NCBI RefSeq assembly: GCF_022376445.1
Contig: NW_025955141.1
Span: forward strand, 1 to 64,000
Source: Fomitopsis serialis
Lineage: Eukaryota > Basidiomycota > Agaricomycetes > Polyporales > Fomitopsidaceae
Length of the DNA: 64,000 nt
Direction: 5' to 3'
In this document: positions 21,510 through 32,015 of the stretch, one piece after another
Position numbering within the stretch: the stretch's first letter is position 1
Layout: each line of letters begins with the position of its first letter
The notes under the pieces: generated by a model
Told to the model about the DNA's origin: nothing
Database searches by the model: none
Seen by the model: the letters and a program-made list of their open reading frames with translations, nothing else
Program-made: the position numbers and the translations under genes

Positions 21510-24500
21510 TCAGCAGTCTCCGAGTCGCCCTGGTTCGTGATCTGCCTCAGAGGTTCAGTATGATAGCAGCACACGAAATGTAACTTACCTCGGAGTAATC
21601 CCACTTCTCCTCGGGATCCCTGCGCGCCTTGGCGAACGTCTCAGAGCACTGATCACTCAGCCTCTGGTACATGTCCGCTTTCCTTCTTGCATACGCGCGA
21701 GCCCCCTCAGATAGCTCCGTGTTCAAAGCCAGAGAGTTCCATGCCAGGCCCAGGTTCTTGAAACCGAGTATCGTGCGCTTGAACTCAGCATGCAGCTTGT
21801 TGATCTCTTCATTCACTCGTGCCAGGTCCGCCCGAGCTCGGAACCACTGCACGCGATCGACTTCAACAGTAGTTAGTGCCGCTAAGACGAGCAGGTATCG
21901 AGCACTGACCTTCTGATTGCCAAGCATCTGCGTCGGTCTTGCTCGTCCAAGGTGGAACGACAGTCCAAATCCACGACTGTTCCTCGCGGCTGTCGCCCTG
22001 TTCGCGCGGCTTACGCCAGTTCTTGCTCTTGAGGTCTTGCTCCATATTGATTGCTTTGAGGATGTCGGAGGGGGTGGAGTCGCTCAGGGCCAGGAGGCGG
22101 TCGCGGTTGTAGTTGTACAACCCAGCCAGGACTCGCGTTCGTGCGGCGGCAGTGGAGACCTGCTTTTGCGACCGGGTGTTGTCCTTCTGACCACGTGCGT
22201 GCTTGCGCTTGTCGGACAGGAACGCACCCTGGTGATTCACCGACATCTTCACTGCGTTCAGCAGATCATACGCGTGGCCCAGCCGGATGCGCCGTTCGAA
22301 TACAGCGAGCGCGTCAAGCCCAAGGTCTTTCCGCTCCGCGGTGGAGAAGTCAGAAGGCACGACCAAGGGTTCGTCTTCCGGCGACCCGCAATCTTCGTCG
22401 TCATCTTCCTCTGGTTCGTCGACGTCGACCTCGGGTAAGTCCATATCAGGCATGACGGAGGCCTGGAGGTCGCGCCACCTCTCGAGTTCACGCCGCAGAG
22501 TACGCCGCTCAGCGGCGACACCGGCGTCCGTCTCGTCAATCTCAAGAGTATCGGCAGTGCCGCCGCCGCGCACTTTCTTGAGCTTGGCCCGCACTTCATA
22601 TCTATCCGATGTGAGACCAGGTCGACGAAGGATAGAAGGGACTCACTGTCGTGTCTCAAGCTCAAGACCCTTTCTGAAGAAGTTCACCGTTCCGGACGGG
22701 ACTTGATGAGCAGCAGCTGTGGTGAAGTCAGCTCTAGGGCTGATCTCGAGCTTCGCGAGTTCTTCGTAGGCCCTCCCGGCACTCGGCACTGATGTATATT
22801 TGTGAGCATACCACTCGACGCTGCCGAACAACCAGTCCCTACCTTTACTTTCATCCAACATGTACACACTCTGTAACGCGTCGGCAGTCGTCGAGGACGC
22901 CTTGCGTCCCTTGGCCTTGGCCTTGGTCTTGGCTTTGGCTTTGGCTTTGGCTTTCGACTTCCTCCGAGTCTCCGGCACGCCACTACTACCTCCCGCGAAG
23001 CCATCAGCGGCCGGGGGACCCATGTCGCCCTTCATCGCCTTCCATTCTTCCACTTTGTCGCCAGCGACCTTGGTGAGGGCTTCGTAGAGGTTCTTCTTCT
23101 GGTCCTGCAATGCGAAGGCTTCTTTAAGTTTCCTCGCGAGAAACGAAGCTGAACGTGTATTGTCAGCGAGGGTCGATATGCCTATTTACGGAGTCACACG
23201 AACCTGTACCTTCCACTTTGCACCAATTCCAGTGGTTGTGAACAGCATTGAGAGCGTCGTGGCGATGCCCGACACTCATCTCGCGCGTACTAAGACCGAC
23301 CTGATTGTGTTCCGCCCACGGGTGTTCGACGCTCTCGCCGTGGGAGAGGCCTGCACCCCACGTATAACAGAGCGCGAAGAGAATCTGACACAGCTCTTTG
23401 TGCGCGAGCATGTGCAGTTTCGGAAGGAGGAGCTGCATACGATCGAGCAGCGGGACGAGATGCGGGAACCGGGAGGCGAAGCGTTGGTGCAGGTTCTTGC
23501 CATAAATACACGCGACGTCGTACGTGAAGATAAAGTGTTGCAGTTCTTGCAGCCCTTCGAGTGCTCCAGCTAAGGCAAAGTCCATATGACCGTACCTGAT
23601 TGAGGGTGAGAGAGAGACAAGGATGTGCAGCAACAGACAAACCTTTCACCCTTCTGCAAGTCGACCATCGCGCCTGGACGAAAACACCCATGACGGATGC
23701 AAATGACGGCGACCACGCCACTGACCTCCAAGTTACGAAACTTGCCCGGCCGCTGTGCCCTTCCAACCTTGAAACCACTGCAGGTCTCCGGCTAAGTCGG
23801 GGAAGTGAGTAAGATTGCAGGTCAAGGCTGCATGAATACGCACTGCAGGTTCAGAGTCGATCGCCTCCAGATAGCTCTGCATCTTCGCGGGATGCACAAA
23901 GTATCCTTCGCCTTCGGAAAGGCTCACATCGTCGGGGTCATCTCGCTTCCGCTTCTTCTGCAGTCCGTGGTTGCCGTCCCCACCCAGTTCGCAAGCGTGT
24001 ATGTATCTGGCGTCTTCGGTTAACCGTGACCTACAAGTTCCGCTTGCATCGGGCACTCACGCTAACTCCGTCGGGGTGCTTTTCCAGTTGTCGGGCATGT
24101 TGAAGCCCGGCCACGGACAAGCAACACAAGGTACAGTAACGGACGCAGGTCGGTTGGGGAGGGCTAGGCCGTGGTGCAGCCCAGCTCGTTTCTGCGCGGT
24201 CAAATGCTGCCACACTCGTCCTACAACGTTCATCTCGCGATATCGATTCTGTAGCCATGTTAGAAGCCATCTCAGTATTGACGTGAGGACGTACCTTGAC
24301 CGTCCGCGTCCCTGAATTGTCCGTAAGTCGACGCAGTGCTTGAAAGTAGTCGTAGGCGCCCTTCTTCGACGTCAGGAAATGCAGGTCCCATTGCCGAAGA
24401 ACGTCGAAGGTGAACGCGCTCTCTGGGCGCTCCAGCGTCGCAGGAAACAGGCCTATCCGAAGGAGCTGCGAGACAGTGCGCCGCCTGTTCGGACAATGAC

Positions 24501-25240
24501 ATTCGTGGATGCGGACGCGGTGCACGCCGTTATGGTGCGTGACGGTGTACGTGATGGGGTGAGCGACCGCCGGTGCGCACCTGCAAGGAGAGCCGCCATG
24601 GCCGAGGTGCATCTCGAACCCGAGATCGGACAGATCCTTCTTCTCCAGGTAGCGGCCGTTCCACTCCTCGACCCAATGGAGCGGATTCAGACGGTGTCCG
24701 TCGACAATACAGTCTTGACATTGGAGTGGGGACTGCAGGCAGTCACGGCATCGAGTGGTCGCCTTCGATCGCCCACAGGCGCACGGCGTATCGAGTCCCG
24801 CCGGTACCTCAGAAGCGAGAATGTCCTCGAGGATGTCTTTGAAATGAGGTATCCATTTGTCCAAGACCTTGGAGATCCCGTTCTGAATCATTGATGGCAG
24901 AGTCATTAGCATGCTGAAGCGCACGAGTGAAGTGGTATACCTTAATCGTGCGACCCTTCGACTTGTCTGTCTTGTCCTGTCCCGTAGCCGATGGCAGGGG
25001 AGGGGGAGGTGGAGGGGGAATGTCCAATGGCGGAGGTGCGGGGCTCGTAGGACGCGGAGACGTGACCCGCGGACGCTTCTTCGGGGGAGAGGAGGAGACT
25101 GAGCGACGGCTGACGGAGGCGGAGAGTCGAGCACGCCCAGTGGGGCGCACAGAGATTGTCTCTGTGACCGCGAAGACGGGTGGACGGATCTCCTCGATGT
25201 GAACCCGAGGCCGTTTGTGTCGGCCATGCAACGCGCTCAT
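21510..25240 (-). CDS. KDZ-superfamily transposase
   Basis: Ten exons: 25240-24941, 24882-24295, 24248-24061, 24030-23844, 23767-23643, 23595-23210, 23148-22647, 22601-21910, 21860-21589, 21545-21510. All phases close, giving about 1091 aa. The order fits the family: a basic/Pro-rich N-terminus; a CxC2-like cysteine cluster (CACGRSKATTRCRDC...CQDC, then CRC and CHC) before CVACPWPGFNMP; the core with VSGVVAVICIRHG, MVDLQKGER, TYDVACIYGKN and SHGESVEHPW; and the tail with LYNYNRDRLLAL and a GDSREEQSWIWTV box. The family cuts and pastes DNA through an RNase H-like fold. A Lys-Ala repeat (about 22,910-22,960) interrupts the tail. The 30-nt intron 3 and the start of exon 5 are the weakest joins. 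No frame-breaking change seen, so the enzyme may be intact. Confidence 0.92.
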
Positions 25241-26380
25241 CGTACACAGATGTTCTCAAGGAGTGCGGGATGCTCGCAGACAGCTCGCAGTCGGTTCCGT
25301 CAATCACCCGCCACCGACGCGTCGGGGAGCTGGGCCCGCCGTTGTTCTTCGACCATGCATCAGCCCTGCCTCCAGCCCGTCGGATACGGGTCATTCAATG
25401 AAGCTAATACGGCCGTGATAGATTGTTTCGTAAATCGAGATGTACTATGGCTACATGAAACAACCAGGCGCGAATCCCGCTCGCTGCGCCCTGGATTCGT
25501 AGAGGCAGGCTGTATCCTCATGCGCGTTCGTGTGAAGGCCGATGCGACGCAGTTCCATATGGCTATATTGGGGGCGGCACTATTAGATGCACCCTCGTTG
25601 TGCCCGAAGGGCGGGGGACTTACTGAAAGTGGCATGGCCCGTACCCGCGTAGTCGGGGACTAAGAGGGATGTCGATGCCGAGCCTTCTGATGACACCGAA
25701 AGACGGGAACAGTGCCGCGTCGCAGATGAGAGCCCGAAAACTACCGAACGATGAGCATGTGCTGCGGGGGAGAGGGATTCGGAGGACGACATACCGGTGT
25801 CGAATTAGGCTGCACTCGTCTAAGATCCAGATAACCTCTCCTTCGTCGATCGGCTCAGCTTCACCCGGGCCTTGCAACGTCGAGCGGAGATGCACCGCAT
25901 GGAGCGCGGCAACGCGCCTGTGGCCATCACACCGACAGTGGAAGTGGTGAGCCCACCGAAAGAACGCAAGACCTAAGACTGTAGACACGTACTGTACCTC
26001 GAGTTCATGCAAGATGCTGGCTGTCCGGGGCGTGGCGATGGGAGTGCAGACGTTCCTATGGTTCCTGGACGCGTGTTGTAGACCCTGTGTAGCGTGAACG
26101 ATCCAGCGGGACCAACGTACCTGGGGTTTCTAAGGATGCCGCGGCGCGTTTGTATGCGAGGCTTCGTGCGTTAGGTTGACCGACTAATCTGGTAGAGCCG
26201 ACACATTAGGAGGTTGGTCGGTGACGGGGCACGGACATCTCAACCGCAGGTAACCCTGCGGGAGCGTGTCATGTCACGGAGGCAAAGGTGACCTTACGGC
26301 CCCTCGCTCACCCGTGTCTTGCTGTTGCTGGTCGTACACTTGAGGCCACGCTTTCGAAAGGACGGTCTTGAGACCTGTGC
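25241..26380. other. Region upstream of the transposase, no confident gene
   Basis: Several overlapping open frames occur on both strands. The best on the minus strand (about 26,010-25,620) reads smoothly (GEVIWILDEC, RYVVLRIPLP) but has no partner exons I can define and no known domain. It may be a decayed cargo gene. Confidence 0.35.
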
Positions 26381-26710
26381 TCGCGACGGCGGATTAAGGC
26401 GCATGGATTTGAACACGGAGGACAGTCATGAGCAGAGTGTGTTGAGACGCGAGTGCGGTAAGGCGGATTAAAGGGTAGTTAGAGACGGATTAGACGCAGG
26501 GTAGAGTAGGTGGATTAGACACGGATTAGAGGAGGATCAAGAGACACCAGGCAACGTGATTGGCTCGACGCGTCCAGTCACGTGACTGTGGCTCGCAGTT
26601 CGTGGCTGGCCGACCAATCCCATCCTTTATCCTTCCTAATCCTTTCGTCTCAATCCCCTCTTAATCCCTCTTATCCGCTGCACTTCTAATCACTGTCTAA
26701 TCCCTCTCCT
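26380..26710. repeat. Internal GGATTAG/CTAATCC cluster between divergent genes
   Basis: GGATTA(G/A) occurs repeatedly at about 26,390-26,530. The complementary TAATCC/CTAATC forms occur at about 26,615-26,710, separated by a CACGTGAC-containing segment. The same core word fills the element's terminal arrays. The cluster sits in the divergent promoter region between the transposase (minus) and the cargo gene at 27,115 (plus), so one protein could bind both ends and this promoter. Confidence 0.65.
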
Positions 26711-26714
26711 CGCC

Positions 26715-26850
26715 GACTCGAGATCCTCAAGGCCCCATCGACTTCGTGAAGGCCGTACTCGACATCCTCAAGCCCCATCGACTCCGTCAAGGCCGGACTC
26801 GACGTCCTCAAGACCTCACCGACTTCCTCAAGGCCCGAGGCGACCACTTC
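26715..26850. repeat. Degenerate tandem repeat in cargo promoter region
   Basis: Phrases CCTCAAGGCCCCATCGACTT and GTCAAGGCCGGACTCGAC alternate about three times with small changes, a roughly 50-bp unit. Non-coding as far as I can see. Confidence 0.6.
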
Positions 26851-27114
26851 AAGGTTCCAGGGACATCTCCTGAGCGGCGCGACCTAGAGCTTTAGCCCGA
26901 CGTCGCCCCTCTTCGACAACTGTGCGCGTCCTGGGGTGTTAACGCCACGACGCCCAGTCTCTATCGCTCAGTCACGGACCCACGACCTCGCGACTTTCAA
27001 GCCACAATTGTTCTCAGCCCTCGGGACACGTACGTTCTCGCGTCTTGGGTTTTACGGGACACTAACTCGGGTGTCAAAGTGATCGTCCTTCCCATCCGTG
27101 TGCAACTAGTAACG

Positions 27115-29594
27115 ATGTCTCGTATATCGAACACGTCGTCGGGCATGCCAACGTGAGTACCAGCTCTCATGCTACAAACACAATGTGACCCCGAAGATAG
27201 GTCCTCGAGAGCCGGAACATCGTCGAGGGGCATGCAGGGCGAGCCGTTGTAAGTGCGATGCTTAGATCCAAGCCCCGTCTATTGCTGACCGTCCCGGTGT
27301 CAGCGGCTCACTAACCCGGCAGCGTCGATCAAGTGAGGCACCCCTGCGTCCCACCCATCGGGACCCCTTCGCGCCGACGGAGCCATGTGCGGCTGGAGGG
27401 AACCAGCAAGGCTCGGCCGATGAGCTACGACTAGCCGTTTTCGGCCTGGAGCGCAGGGAAGAAAACGGCGGGACGGATGTAGCGCAGGAGGAGTTGGTTC
27501 TGGACGCAACACCGCATTTGTTTCGTGCGTATGGAATCTTCGTGCTCGTGATATGAGACTGACGACCATTTAGCTCAAACTGATAGTCCGATCGAGTTCC
27601 AGTGGTGCGACGGTCGGATCGCAACTGAGTGGAACATGGACCGCAGGGCGGTCGTGACAACGCCGAACGCGACCTGGATGCCCGAGTTCCCTGTCGCAAC
27701 ACCGGGTCGCATCTGCACTCGCGTGGACGGGCGATGGGGGCCTCAGGAGTACTCCATCTGGCCCCAGCTCTATCACTCCAACGTCGTGCACCATGCATGT
27801 ATCCCCGCCAAGGACGCGAACTTCCTTGGTCTTAGTTTCAAGTATAATGTAATTTACGATCCTGTGCCCGAAGGCGAGTGGGAGCTAGACCTCGCGTGTG
27901 GCGTGCCGGACTTGGGTCGTCTAAAGCCGCCGTTCCTTGCGCTCCTCGGCGCCGATGCGCGCGGCGTGATGCAGAGGTTTCAACGAGTCGGTGGAGGGAC
28001 GATTGAAGACCAAAAAAAGTTCGGCTACCACCTCTGCGCGACCATCAGGCAGGCCCTCGACCGACTTACTATACTCCCGACTTGGCGCACGCATGTCATC
28101 GCCGTCGCCGCCCACGTCTCTAGGCTCTGTCTGGAGCTTCTGGGGCTCATCGTTCTCTTTGAAGTCGTACAGCCTCGCGTGCGCCACCCCTCGCGCCCTG
28201 CCAAGGAAGCCCTGCCCCTGCGCGGAGCCTTTACGAACAACCCTGCCACCGCGCAGGGCCTGTTCAGGCTGGGGATACCTGTTTGGTTCATCCAGCCGCT
28301 CACCAAGCTCGTACGCGTTCGAGAGGTCTACTCCTACCCCGACGCGATCTCCTCTAAGATGAGTGAGGAGCTGTCGTACCCGCGGTTGTATAGTGGGGAG
28401 GGAGACCTGTCGGCGATAGTCCAACACCCAGGGGACTGGCCCTTCAAGATGCAGCAGGAGGTCCTCCAAACCTTACTGGATGCTGACCTGTCGTCCATGC
28501 CCAGTGAAGGTGAAGATCCGACGTCAGCTTCGCCCGATGCCCGCCCGACGAAGAAGGCGCGACTGGACGCTGATGGCGGGCGCAAGAATGTTCAAGCTCC
28601 CCCCTCCACGTCGCGTCGATCTTCGCGCCCTACTCACCGCGGACACCGCAGTCAGGCTCCGGCTGTTGAGCCCCACCCGTCGTTAAGGTACAAGCCTCTG
28701 ATGGAATGCCCGGTCCCGATCATGTGGGCGTCCGCCTTGTCGGCCGTCGGTACCCTCCCTCCTCCGAAATCATCGTCAATGTACTACTGGCCGCCGCCGT
28801 TCGTCTTCGAAGGTCCCGGAGACAAAATCAACAGATATTTCCGTAACTACGTCCGAATCCGACATTTTCTACGCCAACGTCTGCTCGACCCGACCATCAA
28901 TGCGGCGCCGCTCCGCGTGGTTGAATGGCGTGACGCCCTTTGGGGTGATTACAAGGTACAGGCCGACGAGCCGTCGCAGAGCAATATCGCGTCTCGGAGC
29001 AAGGAGCGACGACAGCTCCAGGAGAACATCCGGCGGCTGTTCTCCGCGACTGCAGGACTCCCCTCGTACGACGCAAGTCAGACTGGAGAATGGGGCTCGA
29101 CCTCCGTGATGGCTGAGAACGTCAAGCAAAGCAGCTTGCGTGCTCAGATACTCTGGGAGATCCACGAGGTGAACTGGCGGTGCGAGCTTCGTGAGCTCGA
29201 TAGTGTACTTACTGGGTCGCGTGTCTGGGGGACCTTACAACGCTGGGAACGTGAATCGGCCGTGTGTCGCGTCTGGAGTGCTGAGGGTTCGGGGCTCCGG
29301 GTGATACCTCTTTGGGAGCAGGACGGGAGATCGGGTGCATCGTGGGTCTCTCCACCACAGCCCCAGTGGACTGCTGCCCGCGCAACGTTTCGCGAGCTGC
29401 TCCGCGTGATGGCTCGGTGGCCGGGACTGCCGGAGGAGTTGAAGGTCAGTCCCCCGGAAGCGATCATAGAGTACACGCCCGAGGACTACGAACGATTACA
29501 ACGCTCCGTCTTAGCATTTTACGTCCGCTCCTTCGTTAATGTCTTCCACCGTCTTCCTGTCTCCCCCGCTGTGTTCCCCGACAATTGGTTGTAA
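27115..29594 (+). CDS. Large cargo protein of unknown function (775 aa)
   Basis: Four exons: 27115-27152, 27201-27248, 27304-27524, 27574-29594. All introns are GT-AG with clear donors and all phases close, which supports the ATG at 27,115. The short first exons encode a Ser/Arg-rich, probably disordered N-terminus. The body contains phrases such as LRGAFTNNPATAQGLFRLGIPVWFIQP and a middle Ser/Pro/Lys-rich linker (PTKKARLDADGGRK), then a folded-looking C-terminus (YYWPPPFVFEGPGDKINRYF, EWRDALWGDY). I know similar hypothetical proteins from agaricomycetes near transposons, but no function. No membrane segment or catalytic motif seen. Confidence 0.75.
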
Positions 29595-29799
29595 CGATAC
29601 GCATGAACCCAAGGCCGTTTTCCTCGTCGTTACGCATCGTGTTATAGTGAACTGCTGTAAATACATTCAACTTGGCGATCAGGATCGCCATCGAAAGAAG
29701 GGATGAACGTCGGTAAGCGAGCCTTTTTTGTTTGGCAAATATTAATCCCCAGTACGCCGTCACATCGGTTACGGAGCACATAAGTCTGCGCCATTCGTG

Positions 29800-29807
29800 T
29801 ATAAAAG
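29800..29807 (+). promoter_or_regulatory. TATA box of the 29,849 gene
   Basis: TATAAAAG lies 42 bp before the ATG, in a tidy position for a short 5' leader. Confidence 0.6.
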
Positions 29808-29848
29808 AGCGGACAGACAGCCCAACAAGACGGTGCTCATTCGACATC

Positions 29849-31041
29849 ATGGTGCGTAGCGATCCTCGCGTCAAGGACATCGTCCATGAATACCTCCCCT
29901 CGAATGCACGTCTTCGCCAAGCTCTACCGCCGTGCGAGACCTACCCCGACGTGCGTCATGTCGCCATCGTTAGCTTAGGAGCGTCAAGCGCGTCGTCCTT
30001 GGGCAAAGTCTTCGGGATCGTGAGTGGTTTGCTGCGGATGTCTCGGAGGGTGGGACTGATGTATTCAAACCAGTGTACTCTGCCCCGACACCGTCGATGC
30101 GTAAATCACCTCAAGCCCGGCGCGCTGCAGATGACGGAGGCGCAGCTCTTCGAGGTCAGAGCGCGCGTCGCAAGTCTGAACCCACCTGCCAGAATTGGTG
30201 GTGTCACTTTCGTTGGCGCTCAACTCCCCCCGCGTTGGTGGCTGCTACAACCGGACCAGGGCGCCCCCCTCTCCACACCGAGACGGTGGTCGCTTATGTA
30301 TACATTCGGGTAAGCCCATTCCTTTGTGCCCTCATACCTGCTCTAATATCGTTGTAGGACGGGGACGTTCCTGTCTCCCTCCCAGTGACGTGTGTAGACC
30401 GCGGCATACAGCTCGAGCTCACGTTCCGTCAGCCGATTACCTGCGACATCCTGTCGCTGAAGCCGCGGGAGAACTACGAGTTGTACGACGCAAAGTTGCG
30501 AGAGTTTGTCGGCTTCCCGCGAGTGCACGAGCATCGTTACTTCCATCGCGACGAGGCCCTCGTGTACAGGGCTCCCGGCGTCGTGGACTGCCCCGGTTTA
30601 GAAGATCTCGTTTTCACTCACCAGGTTCTTTACGACGGCCCGGCGCCCTTGCCGTCGCTGCTGCAGCACATGCAGGCTAGCAGCTCCGGCGCCCGCAGCC
30701 CATCACCTGACAACAGCTCGCAGGCGCTCCTGGTGTCGACGCCTGGTCGCGTTATGCGCTCAGGGCGTGTCATTACGCCCGATGCGAGCCCGTCGAAGTC
30801 GTCCGTGTCTTCTCCGGGACCCAGTCGGCGCCTCACTCTGCCTAGTTCCTCGACCGGGAGCTCATCGGCGGGACAGAAGAGGAAGCGCGGCGGCGTGCCG
30901 GCATCGCCGAGCAAGCGTGCCGCAAACAAGGGGAAAGCCCGCATGGAAGAGCCGGAATCGGACGAATCGGACGACGAGGTGTGGGTGGTTGTTGATGCTG
31001 ATGAGGAGATCGAGATGCTAGTGTCGAGGTCGTCTGTGTAG
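29849..31041 (+). CDS. Unknown cargo protein with acidic, Ser/Pro-rich tail
   Basis: First exon 29849-30019 (MVRSDPRVKDIVHEYLP...) ends at GTGAGT; the acceptor is at 30,073. The last exon starts near 30,358 after a TAG acceptor and runs to the stop at 31,041, reading DGDVPVSLPVTCVDRG. The middle exon is unsettled. The first half reads well in one frame (PGALQMTEAQLFE), but only another frame joins the last exon; a 38-nt intron at about 30,152-30,189 would reconcile them. The C-terminal 110 residues are disordered: SPSK, QKRKRGGVPASPSKRAANKG (basic, nuclear-signal-like), then EEPESDESDDE. No family recognised. A chromatin- or DNA-binding role is only a guess from composition. Confidence 0.6.
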
Positions 31042-31299
31042 TACATTGGTCCTGAAGTTCTGCCGAACGCGTATACCCACCGCTCCGGAAAATCACCACT
31101 CCGTTATCTACTTCGACTCGAACTACTGTCCGCGTGATCTCGTCCTGCGTCGTTATAAAGTCCGAATGGTGACCGTCACATAGGACCATCGTCGTTCACA
31201 GCCTACTCGTTACACCGCGTCCCGTGTCTGCGTCACCAGTAAGCCATCCGAACTTGTTTATGTTCCCCTGAACTCACCACACGTTGCTTACCCCAGACA

Positions 31300-31612
31300 A
31301 TGCAAGCCGACCCTCAAAACGTGATGCACGCAAACGTCGCTGAACCCCAAGCCCAGCGTCGCCGTCGGGGATTGACGCGTCAGTTCGACGCGCTCATGTC
31401 GAAGTATGTGAGCGAATGGAGGCAAACCTCGCCCTCCGACCGCGAAGGCCGCGCGAGAATCATCGCTGCAGCTGAGGCGGCGATCGTGCAAGACGGCCGT
31501 TGGGACAGCCCTGTGAACAAGGTGGTGGTACGTTAGCATCCTCGTGCACGACTGTTCGGTGCTCATCTGTCGGCAGGCGATCAAGCACTATTTCAAGAAC
31601 CGTTCTGCCTAG
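31300..31612 (+). CDS. Short paralogue (87 aa) of the 32,016 gene's N-terminus
   Basis: Two exons, 31300-31527 and 31577-31612, joined by a 49-nt intron (GTACGT...GCAG). The end of the protein, AIKHYFKNRSA followed by stop, matches AVRHYFKNHSGES at the same exon position of the neighbouring 32,016 gene, including intron place and phase. The upstream parts also share a basic stretch then a Trp (RRRRGLTRQF versus RRLRTKWGV) and an acidic helix. It seems to be either a truncated tandem duplicate or a short regulator that keeps only the N-terminal module. Same strand, 400 bp upstream of its relative. Confidence 0.65.
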
Positions 31613-32015
31613 TACACCGCCTTAGGACCGTGCCGCGCTGCAGCGAGAACCTTGAAACGTCGATAGACATGTGGCAGTAGTTCTTAGCTGTAATCGTCTT
31701 AAGAGTGGATCGAGCGGGCGTAATTTAATGCCATGTTGTAACCCTTCTTAGGGTCTTGTGGCGGTGGAGTGGCCGATCAAACCGGTTGTCAGGTACCACA
31801 GGAGAGCAGTAGTGCGATCAAGAGCACTAACTCCTATTATAACCGAACGGAACGACAGGTTCACGCCAGCCGGGCAGGCAAGTCCTCAGCCAGTCCTCAG
31901 CCTTGCTGTTCCTCACCTCACTGATCGTGACCGCTCTGAGTACGTTCTCGCCGCGACCGTAAGTCTTCGATTCTGGCAGGGCTTGATTCGTCACTAACTG
32001 TCACTTCGGAAGACG

